Assembly: GCA_024400935.1 (NCBI GenBank)
Contig: JAKSLZ010000020.1
Span: forward strand, 1 to 40,848
Direction of reading: 5' to 3'
Length of the DNA: 40,848 bases
From: Muribaculaceae bacterium
Lineage (GTDB): Bacteria > Bacteroidota > Bacteroidia > Bacteroidales > Muribaculaceae
The notes under the pieces are model-generated. The model saw only the letters and a list, made by a program, of their open reading frames with translations. It had not been told where the DNA came from and did not search any database. This document shows positions 34,774 to 40,848 of this stretch, piece after piece. Position numbers and translations under genes: made by a program. The first letter of the stretch is position 1. Every line of letters starts with the position of its first letter.

Positions 34774-34813
34774 CAAAGTTACGACAAAACTTTTGCAACT
34801 CAGTTGCAAAAGT
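34774..34813 (-). promoter_or_regulatory. Promoter and perfect 25-bp dyad operator of the metal-efflux operon
   Basis: The 12-bp perfect arms ACTTTTGCAACT and AGTTGCAAAAGT around one base (34789-34813) lie 7 bp upstream (11 bp from the TTGCAA core) of the -7 box TAACTTTG (34774-34781). The core TTGCAA-N5-TTGCAA recurs in front of the P-type ATPase with the same spacing. A Fur/Zur- or ArsR-type dimer is the likely binder; the regulator is not encoded in the window. Confidence 0.75.
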
Positions 34814-34852
34814 GGGGTGGTGTATAATCATGAGAGATATGTCGCATGTTTT

Positions 34853-35836
34853 CTACCGTCCAGAGCTTGCGATGCTCTTAACTAATGCGATGTCTACATT
34901 CAGCGACTGTGCAATCATGCTGGGGTCACCACCGTTATCCAGTAAAAGTTTTATTGCAGTTTCAAGTTGAGCCTTTTGCTCAGCAATTTGTGCACACTGC
35001 TCGGCCAGTTGTGCGCCCTGTTCAGCCAGTTGTGCACCCTGTTCAGCGATTTGTGCCCCCTGTTCAGCCAGTTGCTTGTCACGCATTAATATCTCGGTGT
35101 CGCGCGTTTCTATAGCACTGAAATACTCGTCCTCAACGTTCATGTCATGGCGCAGCTGACGGTCGCTGGCGGCTTCTTTGAGGCGTCGCAAAATATATAG
35201 CATGTCGTCATTGCCCGCATAAGCTTCCTCGTCAATGGTAATAGTCTGGTGGTTGCGGTCTTTACGTGTTTGGTCAAACACATTGAGCAGTTGTTCCAGA
35301 CGGTTGTTTACACGGCCATGAAGACGTGGTATCTGCACAATGATGCTCTCATGCGTCAGGCTGTCGACAAATGGGTTGGGAATACCCACTGTCACTTCAT
35401 TGTCGTCATAGTCAACAGCCTTGCGCTTGACATAGAGAATCGGTTCTTCAATGTCTCCAACCTTGTGGCCCAACAGGTACACTGTAACCATGGGAATGGC
35501 GTGGCCTTGCTTGTCTTCTTTAATGATGTTCTCGGGGTTGGCATAGTGGGTGGCAAGATATTGACGGAATCGCAATGTCTCGGTTTCAAGCCATGTCTTT
35601 TGCAACTCGATGAGAATCAAGTGTGTATCGCCATTCTCCTCTTTGACGTAAGCACCAAAGTCAATCCTGAAGATGGAGAGGTCGTTGCGCGAACTGTTAG
35701 TGTATTCGTTGCGACGTTGTTCCACCGACACTACTTCCTTTTTGAGCAGTGCCGAAAGAATTGTGCGAGCGATGCGCTCGTCTTCCATAAGGTACTTGAA
35801 GACGATGTCATATATGGGGTTGGCTACTTGTATCAT
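34853..35836 (-). CDS. Rpn/PDDEXK-type nuclease (transposase-like) with heptad-repeat tail
   Basis: It starts IQVANPIYDIVFKYLMEDERIARTILSALL in the style of Rpn/YhgA-like and PDDEXK_2 family proteins. The nuclease core is FRIDFGAYV (Asp59) and HLILIELQKT (Glu77-x-Gln79), in the D...ExQ form common in this family. Residues 256-290 are five tandem heptads (LAEQGAQ, IAEQGAQ, LAEQGAQ, LAEQCAQ, IAEQKAQ), encoded by 21-bp DNA repeats. The end, PSMIAQSLNVDIALVKSIA, looks like a helix-turn-helix. Rpn proteins promote RecA-independent recombination in E. coli; whether this one does is unknown. It is monocistronic with its own promoter. Confidence 0.82.
   Translation of the reverse strand: MIQVANPIYDIVFKYLMEDERIARTILSALLKKEVVSVEQRRNEYTNSSRNDLSIFRIDFGAYVKEENGDTHLILIELQKTWLETETLRFRQYLATHYANPENIIKEDKQGHAIPMVTVYLLGHKVGDIEEPILYVKRKAVDYDDNEVTVGIPNPFVDSLTHESIIVQIPRLHGRVNNRLEQLLNVFDQTRKDRNHQTITIDEEAYAGNDDMLYILRRLKEAASDRQLRHDMNVEDEYFSAIETRDTEILMRDKQLAEQGAQIAEQGAQLAEQGAQLAEQCAQIAEQKAQLETAIKLLLDNGGDPSMIAQSLNVDIALVKSIASSGR
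34967..35071. repeat. Five 21-bp in-frame repeats encoding LAEQGAQ heptads
   Basis: Five tandem 21-bp units within the Rpn-like gene encode near-identical heptads with a hydrophobic residue at each first position, as in a coiled coil. Unit number could change by slippage without breaking the frame. Confidence 0.85.
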
Positions 35837-35858
35837 CGTGTAATATAATTTCTTAGTG

Positions 35859-35889
35859 CAAAACTACATAAAAAATCATGAAACACAAA
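35859..35889 (-). promoter_or_regulatory. Bacteroidetes-type promoter of the Rpn-like gene
   Basis: The minus strand reads TTTG (35886-35889), 19 bp, TAGTTTTG (35859-35866), starting 22 bp before the ATG. Confidence 0.75.
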
Positions 35890-35965
35890 ATAAAAGCATG
35901 AAATTACACAAAATCCCGCATTATTTTATGGCTCATATAACCCTCATGATTGGTTGTCCTCGTCA

Positions 35966-36721
35966 TCAAACGGCCCTCTGGACGATGCGTGAGTTGGGGG
36001 GCACGTCGTGGGTGAGCCAGATGTTACCGCCCACCACGGTGTCGTGGCCTATGGTGATGCGGCCCAGCACTGAGGTGTTAGAGTAGATGGTCACGTTGTC
36101 CTCGATGATGGGGTGTCGCGGAGCATCCACGGGGTTGCCGTTGCTGTCATGGATGATGTTCTTGGCACCCAGTGTCACGCCCTGGTAGAGCACCACATTG
36201 CTGCCAATGATGGTGGTGGCACCTATCACCACACCTGTGCCGTGGTCGATGCAGAAGTGGTCGCCTATGCTGGCACCGGGGTGGATGTCGATTCCGGTCT
36301 CGCTATGAGCCATCTCGGTGAGCATGCGCGGCAACAAAGGGATGCCCATCAACAGCAGGCAGTGGGCCACACGGTAGTGCAGCATCACTCTCACCAGCGG
36401 ATAGCAGTAAACCACCTCGGCGCGGCTCTCTACTGCAGGGTCGTTGCTCAGCACTGCGTCCACATCGGTGTGGAGCAGTCGTTTGATCTCGGGCATCTCG
36501 TCCAGGAACTTACACGCTATGCAGGATGCTTGCTCGCTGTCGTCGAGCACGGTCGAGAGCTGGTAGGTGAGCACGGCGCGCAGTTGTAGCTCTAGTGGCT
36601 CGGTGCTGGGAAAATGTTCGGGAAACACGATTGAGCGCACTATCTCAATCATCTTTTTTAATTCCTTGTGCTGCGGAACTGATGTGGTCATTGCGTTTGT
36701 GTTAAATGTTGTTTTAAGCAC
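35966..36721 (-). CDS. cysE: Serine O-acetyltransferase
   Basis: This enzyme makes O-acetylserine from serine and acetyl-CoA, the substrate of the neighbouring cysteine synthase. A helical N-terminal region (~12-135) precedes a left-handed beta-helix of hexapeptide repeats (IDIHPGASIGDHFCIDHGTG, VVIGATTIIGSNVVLYQGVTLG). The conserved catalytic residues are Asp145 and His147 (DIHP) and His160 (DHGTG). A loop KNIIHDSNGNPVDAPRHP precedes the last coils, and the C-terminus is short. An in-frame Met at 36691 is an alternative start. It is downstream of cysK on the same strand, separated by 102 bp holding two GCCGGC dyads, so it is probably in the cysK transcript and under the same cysteine attenuator. 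Confidence 0.93.
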   Translation of the reverse strand: MLKTTFNTNAMTTSVPQHKELKKMIEIVRSIVFPEHFPSTEPLELQLRAVLTYQLSTVLDDSEQASCIACKFLDEMPEIKRLLHTDVDAVLSNDPAVESRAEVVYCYPLVRVMLHYRVAHCLLLMGIPLLPRMLTEMAHSETGIDIHPGASIGDHFCIDHGTGVVIGATTIIGSNVVLYQGVTLGAKNIIHDSNGNPVDAPRHPIIEDNVTIYSNTSVLGRITIGHDTVVGGNIWLTHDVPPNSRIVQRAV

Positions 36722-36744
36722 AGGCTGCTCCTTGTAGAGGAGTG

Positions 36745-36823
36745 TCTTATGGCCGGCTTGCCGGTGTTTTTATAGGGGGCAGCCCGTGCTTGATGTTTTA
36801 TAGCCGGCATGCCGGCGTTCTTA
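36745..36823 (-). promoter_or_regulatory. Two GCCGGC dyads between cysK and cysE
   Basis: The spacer holds GCCGGCATGCCGGC (a perfect 14-bp palindrome) and the related GCCGGCTTGCCGG ~45 bp further on, each beside an AT-rich stretch. They may form RNA hairpins that tune cysE expression or protect the cysK mRNA end. No long U-tract follows, so full termination is doubtful. Confidence 0.4.
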
Positions 36824-37729
36824 TTACAGGACTGAGAGGTAGCGCTCGCCGGTGTCGGGGAGCAGGGCGACGATGGTTTTGCCCTCGTTCTCGTCGAGGC
36901 TGGCAAGCTTCAATGCTGCAGCAAACGAGGCTCCGCTAGAGATGCCCACCAGCAGACCGTGCTTGCGCGAGAGCATGCGTGCAGCGTCAAATGCGTCTTC
37001 GCTTGCCATGGGCATAATCTCGTCGATTACACTTGCGTCATAAGTGTCAGGGACAAAGCCTGCGCCTATGCCCTGGATTTTGTGAGGACCGGGCTGACCT
37101 CCGCTCAATACGGGCGATGTAGAGGGCTCCACTGCCACGATCTTTACGGCAGGATTGTGAGCCTTGAGTGCACGGCCTGTGCCAGTGACTGTGCCACCGG
37201 TGCCCACACCGGCAACAAAGATGTCTACCTTGCCATCAGTGTCGTTCCATATCTCCTCACCGGTGGTGCGGGTGTGGACTGCGGGGTTAGCGGGGTTGAC
37301 AAACTGTCCCAGGATTACAGCTCCGGGGGTAGCGTCGCGCAGTTCCTGGGCACGTGCAATGGCACCCTTCATGCCCTGTGCGCCAGGGGTGAGCTCGAGC
37401 TCGGCGCCATAGGCTTTGAGCAGGTTGCGGCGTTCCACGCTCATGGTGTCGGGCATGGTGAGGATCACCTTATATCCTTTAACTGCTCCCACCCATGCCA
37501 GGCCCACGCCTGTGTTGCCGCTGGTGGGTTCAATGATTGTTGCACCGGGCTTGAGCACGCCTTTAGATTCGGCATCTTCGATCATCGCCAGCGCTATGCG
37601 GTCCTTGACGCTACCGCCGGGATTGAAAAATTCAACCTTGACAACCAGGCGGGCCTTGAGTCCGTCGATACCTGTAATCTCAACTAAAGGAGTGCGACCA
37701 ATGAGGTCAGTAATGCTCTTGTAAATCAT
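36824..37729 (-). CDS. cysK: Cysteine synthase A (O-acetylserine sulfhydrylase)
   Basis: This PLP enzyme forms cysteine from O-acetylserine and sulfide. The Schiff-base Lys42 is in [10 protein letters not shown], the substrate loop PTSGNTG is at 68-74, the phosphate-binding glycine loop is [13 protein letters not shown], and the PLP-ring contact is in [10 protein letters not shown]. The C-terminal [10 protein letters not shown] is the family's end motif. At 301 residues it is a normal CysK. Upstream lies a terminator preceded by a four-Cys leader peptide, which predicts transcription only when charged Cys-tRNA is scarce. cysE follows on the same strand. Confidence 0.96.
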   Translation of the reverse strand: MIYKSITDLIGRTPLVEITGIDGLKARLVVKVEFFNPGGSVKDRIALAMIEDAESKGVLKPGATIIEPTSGNTGVGLAWVGAVKGYKVILTMPDTMSVERRNLLKAYGAELELTPGAQGMKGAIARAQELRDATPGAVILGQFVNPANPAVHTRTTGEEIWNDTDGKVDIFVAGVGTGGTVTGTGRALKAHNPAVKIVAVEPSTSPVLSGGQPGPHKIQGIGAGFVPDTYDASVIDEIMPMASEDAFDAARMLSRKHGLLVGISSGASFAAALKLASLDENEGKTIVALLPDTGERYLSVL

Positions 37730-37793
37730 AATAGTGTTAAGTTTTGAGCTGCTAGCGATAACCAGTGCAATATTTCAATTGATTACCCAAAAA

Positions 37794-37829
37794 ACAATGT
37801 CTACCACTGGAATCACTGGCAGACATTGT
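37794..37829 (-). terminator. Intrinsic terminator of the cysK attenuator
   Basis: The minus-strand RNA forms ACAATGTCT/AGACATTGT, then a 1x1 mismatch, then CCA/TGG closing a loop, followed by TTTTTTGGG. It lies about 58 nt after the leader stop codon and 65 nt before the cysK start, where an attenuator terminator should be. It also serves as the only terminator for readthrough from the gene ending at 37995. Confidence 0.85.
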
Positions 37830-37898
37830 GAATATTTATAAAAAAATTACTATATCTTTAAACGAAAGAATTATCACATAACGTCACTACACCAGTGA
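37813..37898 (-). promoter_or_regulatory. Predicted antiterminator of the cysK leader
   Basis: Leader segments UCACUGG (37898-37892) and GACGUU (37885-37880) can pair in register with CCAGUGA (37819-37813) and AAUGUC (37827-37822), the whole 5' arm of the terminator. This gives about 13 pairs with one G-U and an internal loop. A ribosome at the leader stop codon would mask the leader segment; a ribosome stalled at the Cys codons would leave it free. Folding was done by eye. Confidence 0.65.
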
Positions 37899-37946
37899 AA
37901 AATCACGAGTGCAACAACAACAATATGTGGTATAAATTCTTTTCAT
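37887..37946 (-). CDS. Poly-cysteine leader peptide of the cysK-cysE attenuator
   Basis: This 19-codon frame reads MKRIYTTYCCCCTRDFSLV and then TAG. Codons 9-12 are TGT TGT TGT TGC, four cysteines in a row, directly upstream of the cysteine synthase gene. The ATG is only 5 nt after a consensus -7 box, so the mRNA should start at or within a few bases of the ATG, making it leaderless or nearly so. Transcription then runs into an intrinsic terminator whose 5' arm is complementary to the end of this frame. The design is that of amino-acid attenuators such as trp and his. Leaderless poly-Cys small ORFs that act this way are known from mycobacteria; I do not know of one in Bacteroidetes. The peptide itself probably has no function. 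Confidence 0.8.
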   Translation of the reverse strand: MKRIYTTYCCCCTRDFSLV

Positions 37947-37951
37947 CGCTG

Positions 37952-37983
37952 CAAAATTATGTAATATTTTTGAATTGACCAAA
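37952..37983 (-). promoter_or_regulatory. Consensus promoter of the cysK leader and operon
   Basis: The minus strand reads TTTG (37983-37980), exactly 20 bp, TAATTTTG (37959-37952), then CAGCG and the leader ATG. It is among the best matches in the window to the Bacteroidetes consensus, and it lies just 11 bp past the stop codon of the preceding gene. Confidence 0.85.
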
Positions 37984-37994
37984 TGTTTTATGCA

Positions 37995-39191
37995 TTATTT
38001 TACATAAACAGTGCGCAAGCCCACGCTGTAGTGGCGCAGCGAGTCATATTTGCCGCCACCCAGATACTCCTGAGCGAAGCCATAATCGTGAGCTACGAGG
38101 TTGCCCTCTTCGTCCTTGGTGACAACCCAGGCAAGCAGCGTGCGGCGTGCGATTGTGCCACCCTCGCGCTTCACTGTCCATGAGTCGTTCTCAACAACAA
38201 CCTTGATGACACCTTTGAACTTAGCCTTAGCCACCTTGAGCACCTGTGCGTTCATTGACTTGTTGAGGGCACCGGGCTTAAGAGTCTGCTTTGATGCCTC
38301 GATCTCGGCTTTGCGCTTTGCTTCTTTCTCGGCCTTAGCCTTTGCTGCTCTTTCCTGTGAAGCCTTCATGTCGGCCTTGACCTCCTCATAGGTCATGTAG
38401 GGGTTGGCATTGGGATACTTGGCTTTGTAAGCCTCGTCCATCTGGTCATAGAGTTTGCGCAGTTCCTTGGTCTGCTTCTCGATGGCCTCGTCGTCAGTAT
38501 AACGGTCAGTGCAGAATGCCAGGTAACGTGTAGCTGCACCGTTGCTTGTGTAGTATTGCTTAGCATTCTTCTTGCCCTTCTTGGCCTTGTCAACATACCA
38601 CTTGAGGGCTGCTGCCAAGTATGCATTGTTGTTGCCGTTGAAATCTTCGGCCTTGGGGTAGCCTGCATAGAGAATTTCGCGTGTAGCCTTTGCCACTCCG
38701 TTCATGCGCTCCTGTGCAGTGCTCCATGAATGCCAGCGAGCCACATCCTTAGAGTTGTCATTAGCAATCATGTTGAATACTTTGCCCATCTGCTCGCCTT
38801 TGTCAGAGCACAGCCACTCCACGTCTTTTTTCTTGTTAGCCATCTCCTGGAGAGTAGCCCAGTACTCAAAGGCATCATACAGCTCGTCGATGTCCTTGCA
38901 TGCCTCGGGGTCTGGGGCGTTGAGCTGGGTTTTGTATTCAACAGCCATGTTAAGCTGCTTCTTGGCTTCATTAGTAGCAGTGTTCACAGCCTTGTCAACC
39001 GCGTTGTCGATTGTGCGGTCAACTTTGTTTTCAACTTGATTCTTTGCGCTTTGAACCTTGTTGTCTACGGCTTGCTTGGCTTTGTTTTTAATCTTGTTGC
39101 CTAAGTTTCCAAATTGTGCGTCAGCACTGAAACTAAAGGACACTACGGCAATTGCTGCAAGTGTGACCTTGATGATGTTGTTAAATTTCAT
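37995..39191 (-). CDS. Secreted coiled-coil protein of unknown function
   Basis: The signal peptide MKFNNIIKVTLAAIAVVSFS ends near SADA-Q. A highly charged amphipathic region (~27-85, NKIKNKAKQAVDNKVQSAKN) follows, resembling LEA-like or coiled-coil repeats. A helical middle (~90-270) contains YDAFEYWATLQEMANKKKDVEWL. A Lys/Ala/Glu-rich helix (~285-310) leads to a beta-rich C-terminal domain (VAKAKFKGVIKVVVENDSW, GTIARRTLLAWVVTKDEEG). No family is recognised. Periplasmic location is expected. It has its own strong promoter, and the next promoter downstream is that of cysK. Confidence 0.75.
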   Translation of the reverse strand: MKFNNIIKVTLAAIAVVSFSFSADAQFGNLGNKIKNKAKQAVDNKVQSAKNQVENKVDRTIDNAVDKAVNTATNEAKKQLNMAVEYKTQLNAPDPEACKDIDELYDAFEYWATLQEMANKKKDVEWLCSDKGEQMGKVFNMIANDNSKDVARWHSWSTAQERMNGVAKATREILYAGYPKAEDFNGNNNAYLAAALKWYVDKAKKGKKNAKQYYTSNGAATRYLAFCTDRYTDDEAIEKQTKELRKLYDQMDEAYKAKYPNANPYMTYEEVKADMKASQERAAKAKAEKEAKRKAEIEASKQTLKPGALNKSMNAQVLKVAKAKFKGVIKVVVENDSWTVKREGGTIARRTLLAWVVTKDEEGNLVAHDYGFAQEYLGGGKYDSLRHYSVGLRTVYVK

Positions 39192-39236
39192 AAGATTAAT
39201 AATTAAAGTAAATTGGTTAAAGTTTTATTGTGTTTG

Positions 39237-39268
39237 CAAAATTAATAAAAAAAGCAGATTGTTCCAAA
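39237..39268 (-). promoter_or_regulatory. Consensus promoter of the secreted coiled-coil protein
   Basis: The minus strand reads TTTG (39265-39268), 20 bp, TAATTTTG (39237-39244), ending 45 bp before the ATG. Confidence 0.8.
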
Positions 39269-39313
39269 TATTATCTCTCTTGTGGAACAAACCGTGTGCT
39301 GTTACTGAGAAAA

Positions 39314-39345
39314 AGACAGGCAGCACATTTAACTACCGCCTGTCT
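39314..39345 (-). terminator. Intrinsic terminator after adk
   Basis: AGACAGGC and GCCTGTCT arms flank a 16-nt loop, and the minus-strand RNA continues TTTTTCTCAG. It closes the hpt-adk unit, 39 bp past the stop. Confidence 0.85.
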
Positions 39346-39384
39346 TATGTATGGATGCTGCACTCGTGGTGTGTAGCAGTTTTT

Positions 39385-39963
39385 TTACTTCACTGCGTCT
39401 ACGGCCTTCTGGATGCGGCCAAAGATCTCAGCGATGTCGCCGGTTCCGGGGATTGCCTGATACAGACCCTTCTCCTCATAGAATGCCTTGAGAGGTGAAG
39501 TCTGGTTGTGGTAAACGGCGAGACGGTTCTTCACTGTCTCCTCGTTGTCGTCGCTGCGGCCGGTCTGCTGTCCGCGCAGGATGATGCGGCGCATGAGCTC
39601 GTCTTCGGGAACCTCAAGGCCCACTACAGTGCTCACTGCAGTGCCACGCTCCTGGAGCATTACCTCAAGTGCCTCGGCCTGTGCGATGGTGCGGGGGAAA
39701 CCGTCAAAGATCACGCCGGGAGCCGCTGCTTCCTTGTTGGCGTCGAGAACGCTTGCCAGTATGTCGATCATCAGGGCGTCAGGGATGAGCTGGCCCTTGT
39801 CGATGTAAGCCTTTGCTGTAGCTCCCAGTTCAGTACCGCGCTTGATGTTGTCGCGCAGCACGTCGCCTGTAGAAATGTGGAAAAGACCATAGGTCTTGAT
39901 GAGATTATCACTTTGGGTGCCCTTGCCACTGCCGGGAGCGCCAAAAATAACGATGTTAAGCAT
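39385..39963 (-). CDS. adk: Adenylate kinase
   Basis: This enzyme interconverts ATP + AMP and 2 ADP in the cytoplasm. The P-loop GAPGSGKGTQ is at 8-17. The AMP-binding segment includes STGDVLRDNI, and DGFPRTIAQAE, RRIILRGQQTGR and the LID region RSDDNEETVKNRL follow. At 192 residues it is the short form without the extended zinc-type LID seen in many bacterial Adk proteins (~215 aa), a common state in Bacteroidetes. It lies 61 bp downstream of hpt with no promoter between, and a terminator follows, so the two form a purine-salvage transcript. Confidence 0.96.
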   Translation of the reverse strand: MLNIVIFGAPGSGKGTQSDNLIKTYGLFHISTGDVLRDNIKRGTELGATAKAYIDKGQLIPDALMIDILASVLDANKEAAAPGVIFDGFPRTIAQAEALEVMLQERGTAVSTVVGLEVPEDELMRRIILRGQQTGRSDDNEETVKNRLAVYHNQTSPLKAFYEEKGLYQAIPGTGDIAEIFGRIQKAVDAVK

Positions 39964-40024
39964 TGTGTCTATTTAGTTTATAAGTTTATTGTTAGATAAA
40001 GGACGTGTCAATCCTCATTGTTAA

Positions 40025-40567
40025 TTATTTCTCTTTGAGAACATAGATCTCGTCGAGGCCACGTGCGGCGCCGTCGAGGTCGAGGCCGTAACCCAGGATG
40101 AAGCGAGATGGAATAGCAAAGCCCACATACTCGGGCACCTCACCGGTCTTGAGCGACTCGGGCTTGTAGAGCAGTGTGGCCATTTTTACGCTCTTGGGCT
40201 TGTGCTCCATGAGCATAGCGCGCAGCTGCTTGGCTGTGATGCCGGTGTCGACGATATCCTCGATGATGATGATCTCGCGGTCAGTGATGTCTTCATGGAG
40301 ACCCATGATCTCGCGCACCACACCGGTTGATGTTGTACCCTCATATGACTTGAAGCGGATGAAGGTGATCTCTGATAAGGGCAAGTCGACAGCGCGTAAA
40401 AGATCGGCGGCAAATACAAATGCACCGTTGAGCACACACAGGAACAGCGGATTCTCGCTCTTGCAGTCGCGTTTAATCTCGGTTGCCACACGCTGAATCT
40501 GTTCAGCAATCTGCTCTCTAGTAATGTAAGGCTCAAAGGTCAAGCCGTTGATAGTAATGTCTGCCAT
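40025..40567 (-). CDS. hpt: Hypoxanthine phosphoribosyltransferase
   Basis: This enzyme converts hypoxanthine (and probably guanine) plus PRPP to IMP or GMP. The type I PRT signature IIIIEDIVDTGITAKQLRA (~98-116) holds the acidic pair and the PRPP loop. FLCVLNGAFVFAADLLRAV, KSYEGTTSTG (flexible loop) and the C-terminal base-contact region FAIPSRFILGYGLDLDG are all present. At 180 residues it is of normal length. The promoter TTTG-N20-TAATTTTG lies ~48 bp upstream. Pairing with adk links salvage to nucleotide balance. Confidence 0.96.
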   Translation of the reverse strand: MADITINGLTFEPYITREQIAEQIQRVATEIKRDCKSENPLFLCVLNGAFVFAADLLRAVDLPLSEITFIRFKSYEGTTSTGVVREIMGLHEDITDREIIIIEDIVDTGITAKQLRAMLMEHKPKSVKMATLLYKPESLKTGEVPEYVGFAIPSRFILGYGLDLDGAARGLDEIYVLKEK

Positions 40568-40614
40568 TTTGGGGTTATTGTTATATTTGGGACTAAGCCC
40601 TATTATTTATAATG

Positions 40615-40646
40615 CAAAATTAGAAAAGAAAATTGTGCTAACCAAA
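40615..40646 (-). promoter_or_regulatory. Consensus promoter of hpt-adk
   Basis: The minus strand reads TTTG (40643-40646), 20 bp, TAATTTTG (40615-40622), a full match to the phylum consensus. Confidence 0.85.
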
Positions 40647-40663
40647 TTTTTTTTGATTTTTAA

Positions 40664-40848
40664 GAGCGCTTTGCTTTTCAGAGCGGTCGCTGCGCTCCCT
40701 TCTCAGAGCGCTTTGCTTTTCGGAGCGGTCGCCGTTGGCTCCCTTTTCGGAACGCTTCGCTTATCGGAGCGGTCGCTGTCGCTCCCTTCTCAGAGCGCTT
40801 CGCTTTTCAGAGCGGTCGCTGTCGCTCCCTTCTCAGAGCGCTTCGCTT
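40664..40848. repeat. Tandem array of ~43-bp GC-rich repeats, running off the window
   Basis: Units begin at about 40664, 40706, 40750, 40793 and 40836 (periods 42-44 bp). Each has the layout AGAGCGCTTCGCTTTTC, then AGAGCGGTCGCTGTCGCTCC, then CTTCTC. Each unit contains small self-complementary parts (AGCGCTTCGCT, GAGCGGTCGCTGTCGCTC). The period is not a multiple of three, so coding is unlikely, and there are no unique spacers. The array starts just upstream of the hpt promoter and continues beyond the end of the window. Confidence 0.85.

Noticed and set aside
37794-37829. Simple terminator of the gene ending at 37995 and nothing more
   Set aside because: It is 165 bp past that gene, and a consensus promoter plus a four-Cys frame lie between. 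The leader can form an antiterminator with its 5' arm. It may still stop readthrough as a second role.
40664-40848. CRISPR array
   Set aside because: Units are contiguous and degenerate with no unique spacers between fixed repeats, and no cas genes are present.

Overview
The window is chromosomal DNA from a Bacteroidetes bacterium, most likely order Bacteroidales and plausibly Muribaculaceae (the family is an inference). The phylum call rests on repeated promoters of the form TTTG-N18..20-TAnnTTTG, on SusA-like and pullulanase glycoside hydrolases, on a two-CBM20 amylomaltase, and on a Big_2 plus dockerin-like secreted protein. Almost every gene is on the minus strand. I found no rRNA, tRNA or CRISPR array.

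Region 1 (1-14.6 kb): after a 5'-truncated secreted plus-strand protein and a 163-bp MITE-like element comes an apparent eight-gene minus-strand operon. In transcription order it encodes a 1445-aa fusion of a SEDS (RodA/FtsW) glycosyltransferase with a penicillin-binding transpeptidase, three paralogous Hanks-type Ser/Thr kinases, an FHA protein, a second protein with a degenerate FHA-like end, a membrane PP2C phosphatase, and TcdA. This is the same parts list as the actinobacterial pstP-rodA-pbpA-pknA-pknB-fhaA/B locus, which suggests phospho-control of peptidoglycan synthesis. All three kinases have Arg at the usual ATP-binding Lys position and an HNDLHSGN catalytic loop.

Region 2 (14.6-17.3 kb): a phage-like amidase with a holin-like small membrane protein, an unknown secreted protein, a second MITE-like element (180 bp) and a PspC protein.

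Region 3 (17.3-25.7 kb): an alpha-glucan utilisation locus. A SusA-like GH13 enzyme, a type I pullulanase and a GH77 amylomaltase are divergent from an SLC45/GPH-type sugar transporter.

Region 4 (25.7-34.9 kb): a single-domain Y1 (HUH) transposase of RAYT type beside a long hairpin, then a metal-efflux locus with a P-type ATPase and an HMA protein-MFP-RND-TolC operon. The ATPase and the efflux operon have matching dyad operators at identical spacing from their -7 boxes.

Region 5 (34.9-40.8 kb): an Rpn-type PD-(D/E)XK nuclease/transposase-like protein with a heptad-repeat tail, cysE and cysK, an unknown secreted protein, adk and hpt, and a 43-bp tandem array at the window edge. Upstream of cysK is a 19-codon reading frame with four consecutive Cys codons, directly behind a consensus promoter and followed by an intrinsic terminator and a plausible antiterminator. 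It reads as a near-leaderless poly-cysteine attenuator controlling cysK-cysE, and is the most striking finding in the window.
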